Origin: Gnetum montanum
Lineage: Eukaryota; Streptophyta; Gnetopsida; Gnetales; Gnetaceae
Length of the DNA stretch: 33,637 nucleotides
Assembly (NCBI GenBank): GCA_015680685.1
Contig: MNCI01002922.1
Span: forward strand, 50,955-84,591
Direction: 5' to 3'
Shown here piece after piece: positions 1-8,159 of this stretch (the stretch's first letter is position 1; each line of letters starts with the position of its first letter). Both the position numbers and the translations under genes were made by a program. Below the pieces are notes generated by a model. The model saw nothing but the letters and a program-made list of their open reading frames with translations, searched no databases and was not told the origin of the DNA.

Positions 1-558
1 CTTTGATCCAATTGGTGACGACATGTGTTAGCATGACCATATGCATTGAGTGCGGTGATTAGGTTGAAGGGGGTTCAAAAGTTTTGATTGATATTGAGGC
101 GTCTAAGGAATCAGCCGCTTGTGATTGCAATGACTTGGTTAGACTGTTGGTTCTAAAGAAAAGTCTTTTCTTCATGTGGTTGTTGGAACCAATAGTAGGT
201 TGAGAGTTAATAGCCCTTGTGGCATTATGTTGCTGCAGCTGGGTAGGGATTTTACCTTGCATCACGGGAGAAGGTGGTAGTGGAGCTATTGGTGGAAGAG
301 ATGCGGCCAGATGAGAAGGATGATATGCTTGTGGAATATCACCTCTAGAAGAGGGAGTCCCATAATACTCGTGGGCTTGGTAGTAAGGTTGAGGAGTGAT
401 GTGACCAGTAGAGTCATGTGGGGAGATTGGCTCTTGCACGTAATATCCATACGAGTCAAGTTACTTGTAAGGATACTGTTGCCTTGGTGGTGGCATTCCC
501 CATGATTGTGGGTGCTGCCACTGTTGATATTGCTCAATCGGTTGTGGTGGAGTTCCAT
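1..558 (-). pseudogene. C-terminal Pro/Gln-rich part of Gypsy gag, partial
   Basis: This is the continuation of the same decayed gag toward the left edge. Two overlapping minus-strand frames (558-286 and 439-59) must be joined by a frameshift. Residues are rich in Pro, Gln, Tyr and His, typical of the linker after a gag zinc knuckle. A stop at about 59 closes the second frame, while similar composition continues to position 1. No catalytic motif is visible. It could also be called generic low-complexity sequence, but position and composition fit the gag tail. Confidence 0.5.
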
Positions 559-593
559 TGGGATAATATGTTACCTTGAGGATAAGGTAACCT

Positions 594-2165
594 TCAAGGT
601 GTTTTCCTTTTGTTTAATCTTGGGTTGAGTGCATACACCCCAGACTCCTGCAAATGTGAGATTATAGGGCAACATCCCTTAGGATGGTCATATTGACATA
701 TCTCACATCCACTATCATTGTTTGCTTCCGAATTCACAACCTCTTCAATGATGGCAACTTTACCCTTATCCTTTCTACGTGCATGTTCAGCCTCTTTCTT
801 TTTTCTTTTCTCACTACCTCGCTCTCTAGACTCCTCTACTATTTTAAGAATAGCTTGAAATCTATTGTCTAGGGAATCCCACATTTGGTCTACCTTTTCC
901 AAAACTTATGATGTCATCTTTTGGATAGGAAAATTTTTCCTATTCATCATCTCTTTGAGTGGTGACTCTTCTTCATCCTCACAAAATCTTACTCCCCTCT
1001 TCCGAAGGGAAGGATCTCGGTTATACTCTTCCGCACTTTCTCTCTTCCATAGCTCAACTTCTTCCTTAGCAACTTGCTCCAATAGTCTTTGAATTTGATG
1101 GGACCTAAGCTTGGATAGTCTCCCTTGGGCATAGGTCCCAAGGGTTCTTCTCATTTCATGCCTAAGCTCATCCATGAGATGGCGTAGTTGATCCCATTGC
1201 GAATAACCATGGCCAAGAAAATGATGTAATAATGCATAGTATCGACCCATGGCAGCATCTAAGGGTTCATGTCCTCCTTGTTTTTAGCCTTGGATTTGCT
1301 TTCACAAGTTAGACACTTGGGAGTACATTTGGTACTTGTCATTAAATACTGCTAACATAGTACTCCACTTACAAATGGATTCCAGTTCTAAAGATGGGTA
1401 CCAGCTTTCTGCTTCTTTAACTAATGTCCATGGGAACAACTTAAGTTTTTTCCATTCATTCTCTATGTTCTGTAAGGCACACGCATCATGAAATGCTTGT
1501 AAATGATTCTGAGGATCAGCATTGTATCCCCCTTCAAATCATGGGATGTTATTCATATCTAATCTCTTGATCCTACTATCTTTCTAATGCCTTGTTGGAA
1601 TTCTAACAACCTCAGTTATGTCCAACATACTTCGAGTAGCGAGTAGGGGTTCATTGTGATCGTCTCATCCATGGCATTTATGATGCCTACGTTATTCCCT
1701 ACTCTCCATTCTTCTATGTCATGACTCTCTAAAGTGCCCTCGTCCCCTTTCCTTGCTATTTCGTCTATGACTTCCACTTTGCCTACCTTTATCCCCATGG
1801 TCTTTTTCTTTATGATCATGTTTAGATATTGAAGGAGAGGGTGAAGGACATGATGAAGGTGAAGAAGAAGGAGAATCGTCACCATGATGGTGTTTGCTAC
1901 CTTCTCTTTTGCTGTCTTGGCCCCGATCGCAATTGCGATCAAAATGTCCATCTTTATCATGAGTTTGTGTTCCTTTTTTGGACCCTTTATGTCCATGGGT
2001 ATTAGAACCTGGGTTATGAATAGTGAAATGAAGGTCTTGGTACACAACCCCTTGGCCAAAGTCAAAGGGAGGAACATCGTTGTGTGGGTGACTACCTGAG
2101 GTAGGTTCACCACCCTCATTTTCACTTAAGACATGTGGGGCATCCTGGGACCACTTACCCTTCAA
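594..2165 (-). pseudogene. Gypsy gag pseudogene (frameshifted)
   Basis: The gag is spread over several frames on the minus strand. About 2165-1719 encodes a hydrophilic His/Ser/Lys-rich segment. About 1550-1300 encodes the gag core, with short runs such as NHLQAFHDACALQNIE and FNDKYQMYSQVSNL, then an in-frame stop. Positions 1250-906 encode a helical Arg/Glu-rich region, and 902-594 ends in a Lys-rich stretch and a CEIC...H...CC motif resembling the CCHC knuckle. Gag normally forms the virus-like particle and packages element RNA. The stops and frame changes mean this copy cannot make an intact protein. Confidence 0.75.
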
Positions 2166-2360
2166 AGACTTATGTTGTCTCTCCTGTTACAAGTCCCTTT
2201 GACATTGTGCTTTTGTGGGATGGTATTCTCTCGAGTCATGCTCTTGCACAACGTATTCTGCATGTAAGTGCGGCATGCCAATTCGTGTGAGAGCATGAAG
2301 AAGCATGCTTGGGACTGAACGATCGAGATGTAACACCATGTTACCTTCTAAGTCTCACCA

Positions 2361-2807
2361 TGCTAATAACAGAAATGTAAAGTGCATAAAACAAAATAAA
2401 TGCATAAGAAAATAAAATAAAAGAAATGCGTAAGAAAACAATTCTCAAGTGATGCAAGGATGAATCAAAGAGCTAGTCTTTATTGCTATACACAAGGTGT
2501 ACTTAGGTACACAATGCTCGAATAAAGATCCGTCCACACTTAGACCTCTTACTGTGGGCACTTGGAAAATACTCTAACTTTCAAACAAACTACAAGAGTT
2601 TTGCTACTTGACTGCTAAAAGACTTCCTTCGAATTATGCGCTTGGGCACTATATTTATAGGCTTGGGAGCAACTACTCTAATAATTAAAGTAACTGCTCT
2701 AATAATTAGAATAAACTGCTAGAGCAACCACTCTAATAATTAGAATAAACCACTAGAGTAACTACTTTATTAATTAGAATAAACCACTAGAGTAACTGCT
2801 CTCGTCA
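2361..2807 (-). repeat. Gypsy 5' LTR block (minus), same family as 31952-32888
   Basis: The minus-strand start TGACGAGAGCAGTTACTCT at 2807 matches TGATGAAAGCGGTTACTCT at 31952, and the similarity runs through U3, the TATA box and the transcribed region (AAGTGCCCACAG, GTCTAAGTGTGGACGGATC) as far as CTGTTATTAGCA at 2361. Beyond that the two copies diverge. U3 holds tandem AT-rich units around the palindromic core CTCTAATAATTAGA. The LTR starts inside a Copia gag, whose GCATCTAGCTACACAAG directly precedes the TG. Confidence 0.85.
2644..2660 (-). promoter_or_regulatory. LTR TATA box
   Basis: The minus strand reads CCTATAAATATAGTGCC. The equivalent CCTATAAATACAGTGCC stands at 32117-32133 in the right-hand LTR of the same family. 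Position just after the AT-rich U3 repeats fits the RNA polymerase II promoter of the element. Confidence 0.65.
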
Positions 2808-3454
2808 CTTGTGTAGCTAGATGCACACTCTCTTTCGCTTAGCAAGTCTTCCCTCTTCTTGTACACACATGGTCATTAGTTTATTCATTGACCATTTGTC
2901 CTTATGTGTGTTATAAGAAATTTTAAAGGGTTCGTATTGTGGTGGGAGCGTATTTAAGATGTAGTGCACAAGGAAAAATTCTAACATCTCAACCTCAAGT
3001 GTTTTGAGTTGAGCCACTATATCCCTCATTTGCATGATGTGCATAGGCACACCACGAATTTTAGTGAGCTTCATGGATGGGAACTTCATTATCAATGTGC
3101 TGGCCAACGCCTTGTCTAATGACTCAAATTGTTCATCAATGGCCTTTAACAAAGCGCACACATTGTCATATTGTTCCAGTGAACCACACATACGAGCCAA
3201 GATCTTTGTTTTATAAACATGACACAGAGGCGATTAGATTGCTCCCATTTTTCATAATTACCAATATCATCCAGATAGCTTATTGCTGTAACAATAGGTG
3301 ATTCATCCTTATGGATAGCATAATCAATGTCCATCCAGCCTAAATGAAGAAGAATTTTCTCCTTCCACACCTTATAATTATCATCTTTTAATTCAGAAAT
3401 GTCACATTTAAAATTAGAATAGCTTACAAGTTGTATAACTACATACTCAAACAT
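2808..3454 (-). pseudogene. Ty1/Copia gag pseudogene, broken by frameshift and by Gypsy insertion
   Basis: Two minus-strand frames make up one gag. Positions 3454-about 3200 encode the N-terminal part, with SNFKCDISELKDDNYKVWKE, the conserved opening of plant Copia gag (DUF4219/UBN2 type). Positions 3200-2817 continue with LLKAIDEQFESLDKALAS, HIMQMRDIVAQLKTLEVE and HYILNTLPPQYEPFKISYNT. A frameshift lies near 3150-3200. The reading stops where the Gypsy LTR begins at 2807, so the rest of the Copia element lies beyond that insertion, outside the window or deleted. Gag would form the particle shell; this copy is dead. Confidence 0.85.
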
Positions 3455-4439
3455 GCTTATGTCACTAAATTTGAGGTTAAAATATCATAAGACATGTTTA
3501 CCAATGTAAATCATAAAAAATATGAATCAAATGACATAAAATTATCTGCGGGCTAAATTTTAATTCAAACATATTCATATATCCTTACAATGAAACTATT
3601 AAATTATATTCTTTTTCCTAATCCTTGTGGGTAAATTAAGAAAAATAATTTAACATATCATCCTACTTAATCATATTAAATACAATAAAATATCCTATGG
3701 GATAAATTTTATCATATTACATATGATTAATCACAATTTTTAATGTTGTGTACCATATGTGATCCAAAAGCTCTTAGCACATAATTTTGCATAATTATAC
3801 AAAATTATATAGATCACTTGTTATAATTCATATGCAAAAAATGATGCATACATATACAAAAATATCCATAAAATTGATAAATTACCAAATTCAACATGGT
3901 ATAATTCATTCAATTATTCCAACCCTATAGGATGACATTAATTCATTGTTCAACATGAAAAAACACCAGAAATCATAATAACAATGATGAATGTTGAATA
4001 TGCAAGCTGGAATAGAAAAAGCGCATACATAATTCACAAAATCTAGCTATGCGCAAAGGGAATAAACATTTGTTAGCCTTAAGACCCATCAAGTTAAACC
4101 AAATCATGCTCAACCTTTAAAAACATTTACATAACAATAGGCTATTGCAGGCCAACGATGCAAACAACATATTGTCGTATGAAGAAAAATTGCAGACAAC
4201 ACAACTAGCTCTCCAAAACAACCAAAGAAAATATCCTCATTGCCATGGCAATAATGGTTTCTATTTTCTAGTTCTACGGTGCACAAGAATGCAACAAAAT
4301 GTGAGAGTAAAATCTCTTTCACCACGCAGAAACCAGAAGCAAGGAATCTTCCTCAAACTACAAAGTGCAAAAATATTTTTTTAAAATGCTATTTTTAGAT
4401 TGCACCATGGTCAAAAATTGCATCAAAATAGAGATCTAA
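3455..4439 (-). mobile_element. Copia untranslated leader between PBS and gag (AT-rich)
   Basis: This AT-rich stretch lies between the Copia primer-binding site and the gag start on the minus strand. No convincing gene is seen on either strand; the short frames at 4110-4384 have no recognisable content. A leader of about 1 kb is long for a plant Copia element, so part may be a further insertion that I could not delimit. Confidence 0.5.
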
Positions 4440-4452
4440 CAGTTTGATACCA
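4440..4452 (-). other. Copia primer-binding site
   Basis: The minus strand reads TGGTATCAAACTG two bases after the LTR end CTAACA. It resembles the TGGTATCAGAGC site complementary to initiator-Met tRNA used by plant Copia elements, with two or three changes. Confidence 0.6.
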
Positions 4453-4454
4453 AA

Positions 4455-5054
4455 TGTTAGAAAATAATTGTGCAGAAAACTAGATGGCACAAGTAATCAA
4501 AGTACAAAATGCAAAAGCAAATGGCACAAGAAATTCACATGCATAAATAACTTAAAATGCACAATTCTTGAGCAAATGGAATTGACCTTCAGTCATTGAT
4601 GCCTTAGATTAAATTTGGCATTCTGATTCTTCTTTTACACGGGTGCTTTGCAATGATGGTGTATACAATCTTCAAGTGTGTGTGAAAGGGACCAAAATTA
4701 CAATCCTGCTGTGATTCGTGGTGCCTTTGTTCTCCCATCAAAAATGAGTTTATAGGCCATGGAATCGATTACCATAAGAGACCTAATGCTAATGCCTAAA
4801 AAAACATGTTATTGGATATGAAGACCACCTTGATGTGTTAACCAACTAATAAAAACACGTTAATGGGTATAGTGGCCACTTTTATACATTAACTAACCCA
4901 TAAAAACACGTTAGTGGACATGGTGGCCACTTTCATATATTAACTAACCCATAAAACATGTTAGTGGACATGTTGGCCACTTTCATGCATTAACTAATGC
5001 ATAAAGCACGTCAGTGGGTGACGCATGTTACACGATGGACTAAGCAACCAAACA
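4455..5054 (-). repeat. Copia 5' LTR (minus), outer end uncertain
   Basis: The 3' end of the LTR is CTAACA (4455-4460, minus), next to the PBS. The start is not fixed. A TGTTTGG on the minus strand at about 5054 is one candidate and would give a 600-bp LTR. The LTR contains a 51-bp minisatellite at 4790-5030. The partner LTR is not in the window, so the length cannot be checked here. Confidence 0.45.
4790..5030. repeat. 51-bp minisatellite inside the Copia LTR
   Basis: About four and a half direct copies: 4790-4838 (49 bp, most diverged), 4839-4889 (51), 4890-4940 (51), 4941-4990 (50) and a partial copy from 4991. The shared core is AACACGTTAGTGGACATG followed by GTGGCCACTTTCATAT. Each unit contains the palindrome TGGCCA. 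Confidence 0.85.
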
Positions 5055-5200
5055 TTTGTTGGTAGTGGCCGTCCTAGTGTTACAGGAGAAATATGGCAAT
5101 TCAAGCATACGAACCCAAATCTCAACTAATGTGCAAGCAAACACGATAAAAATAAAATTAAGTGGAAAGCCAAAAAGAATATTTGTGATGAGTATTAGCC

Positions 5201-5218
5201 AAATTCCAAAGCTCATTC
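5201..5218. repeat. Target-site duplication of outer LINE, left copy
   Basis: AAATTCCAAAGCTCATTC, matched by 6551-6568 with one mismatch. Confidence 0.85.
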
Positions 5219-5488
5219 CAAAATATTTGGAACCTTCCGACCCTCCCCAAAATTAAACAGTTCCTTTGGTGTCTCCTCCACCATGGTCTACTTATTGGTA
5301 AACTGTTAGAATATCTAGGAATTCCCAATCCCAATTACCCTCTCTGTGGTGGACAAGATGACTTTGTCCATGTGTTTTGGCATTGTCCCTTTGCTAAGCA
5401 TGTGTGGGAGTGGGCTTCCATAGTTTTTCTTTCATACAAGCTATCTCAAGAGGATGCCATATTCGGCTTTTCAAACGTTACTACTATT

Positions 5489-5503
5489 TTATATTATATT
5501 TGG
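5489..5503. repeat. Target-site duplication of inner LINE, left copy
   Basis: TTATATTATATTTGG, identical to 6007-6021. The final GG merges with the poly(G) run, so the boundary may vary by one or two bases. Confidence 0.85.
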
Positions 5504-6006
5504 GGGGGGGGGGGGTCCGACCCCAAAAAATAAATTTAATTAATAGAGAAAAAAGAAAATAGTACAAAGGGGATAAAAGAGAGGGTCAAAAAAGATGAAG
5601 AGGTCTCAAAGAAGGAGACACTAACAGCCAAAGGGGAAAAGCTCACCTCAAAAGAGGAGAAACTACAAGAAATTAGGAAAAACGGGAGAGAAAAAGTTCA
5701 AGAGCTCAACTGCAGCATTAGTTGTTGAACAATGTCTCCTTGAATAGACAAGGAGAGAATATTAGTAGGAGAATCACGTTGAAAAACCATAGTACAACGA
5801 AATTTCCAGATAGCATGGAGAATAAGGGGACGAAGGCGACACCAGATATAAATCAAAGAGCCTTGAAGATGCGGAGTGTCACCATAAAGAACCTCATCCA
5901 AGCTTGGTCGAAAACCCTGTAAAAACTGCCACACCAAATCCAAGAGCTATGAGCAAGGGGACAAGAAAAAAAACAGAGTAAATGCATCTTCCTTGTGACA
6001 AATATG
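5504..6006 (-). mobile_element. 5'-truncated LINE (inner copy) nested in the outer LINE
   Basis: On the minus strand 5943-5698 encodes the C-terminal LINE segment after zf-RVT, with RPLILHAIWKFRCTMVFQRD and IQGDIVQQLMLQLSS ending at a stop. About 180 bp of 3'UTR follow, ending GGGGTCGGAC and then poly(C), seen on the plus strand as a run of about 14 G. The 15-bp sequence TTATATTATATTTGG is present at both flanks (5489-5503 and 6007-6021), so the insertion is exact and later than the outer copy. The few bases of G at the junction are ambiguous between TSD and tail. Confidence 0.85.
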
Positions 6007-6021
6007 TTATATTATATTTGG
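6007..6021. repeat. Target-site duplication of inner LINE, right copy
   Basis: TTATATTATATTTGG directly where the outer LINE frame resumes (YYIWKRR). Confidence 0.85.
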
Positions 6022-6550
6022 AAGCGAAGATGCAATGTTATATTTCAAAGGACAAATTATTCTAATAAATGTTTGCTCACCAGGTTGGAGAAGTCGCAGA
6101 TCTTTCGCCTCATTCATTTCCAACTCACATCTCAAGCATCCAAGTTCAATTTGGATAGACATCAGTTGGTTCATCTTTTGCAGTTGTGCGGAAAACTTGT
6201 GCATTCCAGTAGCACTCATCATCAGTAATCTTTGCAAGGAAGCTTTCCCTTTCTGTTGTGAGTCACCATTGGAACTCTCTTTATCCTTAATTGAAAGTTT
6301 TTTTTCCTTATCTAATTCTATGTCATTCTATTTTGTAACGAGTCAACATGGGTGGACTTTTGGTGGTGCCCCAATTTGGGTTTCCTCCTTTAATACTCAT
6401 TTATTTATAAGGTTGTCCCCGAGTTTCATGCATAGTGCTCTCAGCTTCCCTTTCCCCTTAACCCTATGACTTGTTCAGGTTATTGTGACTTGTTCAGGTT
6501 GGTATCAATAGAACTTCTTTTCTGGGTCGGACAACCCCGCCCCCCCCCCC

Positions 6551-6568
6551 AAATTCCAAAGCCCATTC
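6551..6568. repeat. Target-site duplication of outer LINE, right copy
   Basis: AAATTCCAAAGCCCATTC directly after the C-rich tail of the outer LINE. Confidence 0.85.
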
Positions 6569-7490
6569 ACGTTCACCAATTTAAAAAGAATTGGTTAAAA
6601 TATAACGTGGCAAATTGCAACTTGCAACTCAACGAAATTTAGCTTGGTATACTTTACCTTGTCACCCTACCTTAACGTGGCTTTGAAATACGGAAATTGT
6701 ACCCTGGAACGTAGCAAAAAAGCAAATGAAATTGACCCATTTTTTTTTATTTTCGTTTGAAACTAGAGCATTGCACTTTCAATCCCTAGTCGTTTGATTG
6801 CAAATTAAGATTTCTTGAATGGATGTCAATTTCTTTGCTGACCGGAGGAGATTGTAACATTTTTCTAAGACTGAAAACAGATTCTAACCAGTAATGGTTT
6901 TTTTCCCCCCCTTAAATATTCCAACCAGCAATGTTAGAATACACTTCCAGAAGCAGGTTAAGATCGAGTTTTCAAAATTTTTAGGAAACGTCAGAAAAGC
7001 TATGAAACAGGCAGACCAGAACAGACACGATCAAAATCTTCAGAAATTAAACGGGAAATCAAAGCCATGAAGCAATCAGCCGAACGGCGACGATGAAACT
7101 GTTTCGAGATTAAAATGGAGACCATAAAACCAGGAAGAGCCGACACGATCGAAAATTTTCCGAAATCAGAAAAAGGCATCATCACGTGTTAAGGTACTGG
7201 TCCTACCTATGTAATGATATTTCTCTGCGTTTTCGGTCCGTACACAGCGGAAAAATCAAAATATCGAGAAAATCGTATGAGTTTACAGCGCAACTTTCGT
7301 TGACAAGCCCAGTCTGGTGTTGTCATCTGTCAATCTGCCATTGGTTCGGATGATCAGCGATAAAATTACCGTTACTTCACGAACACAGCCATTCCATGTT
7401 TCCGGCATCGGCCATCATTATTTGCAGGCCCTGGTTCAAACAAATGAGATCCAGGCAGGCCCCAGCCAGAGAGTTTTCTGTGAAGTACAA
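6569..7490 (+). promoter_or_regulatory. Upstream region and likely first 5'UTR exon of the FPP gene
   Basis: No protein gene is supported here. The stretch becomes less AT-rich from about 7000, as expected near a transcription start. A strong splice donor context, ACAAG|GTAAGC at 7487-7497, could end a non-coding first exon. A second good donor is CCGAG|GTAAGG at about 7540. No TATA box can be chosen with confidence. The assignment rests on position and the two splice signals. Confidence 0.4.
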
Positions 7491-7491
7491 G

Positions 7492-8146
7492 GTAAGCTTT
7501 TTAGCGATGGTATCAGAGTGCAGTTCAAGCCACGTTCCCGAGGTAAGGAAGTAACCCTGGTTCAGTTAACGTAACAGAAAAACCACGCTGCTGTAGGTAA
7601 AAACAAATCCGAATGGCAGCAGCTCAGGTCAGTCACTGGCATTTTGACTGAACCAGGCCACGCCGTTGAAAATTAACGTGAGCTGCTGCGTGCGTTTTGT
7701 TGTTGTTGTTGTTGTTGTGTGTTCTGGCCCCTTACAGTAGGAGGTGCTGAAGTAGAGCAAAACGCAGCATCATCTTCTGCCGTTTGAATATGATTAATCA
7801 GAGCTTCTTGTGTCAGTTTCGGTTTGTGTTGTGTGCTTTCGCTTGATTCGTGTTTTTTGTTCTGTCGGAGAAGGATTTCTTTCCTTTGGCGCAGGGCTTT
7901 CTGTTCCTTGCGGTTTTTGTCCGTTTGTTGCAGACGGTGCGCGAGCTGAAACGTGAAGGTATTATTATGAAAGCTTTGCGCTCGTTTGTGGAAGGATGAG
8001 TGGCATTTAGGATGTTGCTGTTTGAGTTTTGGCCGAGGAAATGGTGTAAATCTGGTTTACTGGCTTCGGTTGCACTTTCTCTGATGTTTGCTTTTGGAAA
8101 ACGCATGCTTTCTGCTGAGTTCGTTTCTGTGTTTCCTCTCCTGCAG
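7492..8146 (+). other. Probable 5'UTR intron of the FPP gene
   Basis: A polypyrimidine tract and acceptor, TTTCCTCTCCTGCAG, end at 8146, 13 bases before the ATG. The best upstream donor is at 7492. The interval contains a GTT microsatellite (7697-7717) and T-rich sequence. Only transcript data could confirm which donor is used. Confidence 0.45.
7697..7717. repeat. (GTT)n microsatellite
   Basis: About seven TTG units in a row within the probable 5'UTR intron. Confidence 0.9.
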
Positions 8147-8159
8147 GTTTTGATGCGCT

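Larger units (their letters stand above)
1..2360 (-). mobile_element. Ty3/Gypsy retrotransposon, internal region (gag part), truncated by window edge
   Basis: Read on the minus strand this follows the LTR block at 2361-2807. It shows in order a low-complexity His/Ser/Lys-rich segment, a retrotransposon gag core, a basic region with a CEICQYDHPKGCC zinc-knuckle-like motif, and a Pro/Gln-rich tail running off the left edge. That order matches the gag of plant Gypsy elements of the Tat/Athila type. Protease, RT and integrase would lie to the left of the window. No primer-binding site could be placed next to the LTR block, so the sequence between about 2166 and 2360 may be rearranged. The element is decayed, with several frame changes and stops. 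Confidence 0.8.
5219..6550 (+). mobile_element. 5'-truncated L1-type LINE (outer copy), interrupted by a second LINE
   Basis: The plus strand from 5220 encodes the zinc-binding C-terminal domain of a LINE reverse transcriptase (zf-RVT): IWNLPTLPKIKQFLW, then CGG...H...HC in LCGGQDDFVHVFWHCPFAKH. After the inner insertion the reading resumes at about 6007 with YYIWKRRCNVIFQRTNYSN. The element ends GGGTCGGAC plus a C-rich tail at 6526-6550. It is flanked by AAATTCCAAAGCTCATTC (5201-5218) and AAATTCCAAAGCCCATTC (6551-6568), an 18-bp target-site duplication with one mismatch, which proves 5' truncation at 5219. Confidence 0.85.

Noticed and set aside
7000-7185. Minus-strand 61-residue frame and a weak repeat (CGACACGATCGAAAAT against AGACACGATCAAAAT)
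   Set aside because: The match is too short and divergent to call a duplication, and the frame lacks motifs.
7317-7574. 85-residue plus-strand frame upstream of FPP
   Set aside because: It starts from a non-ATG codon, spans a strong splice donor, and has no recognised content; better explained as 5'UTR.
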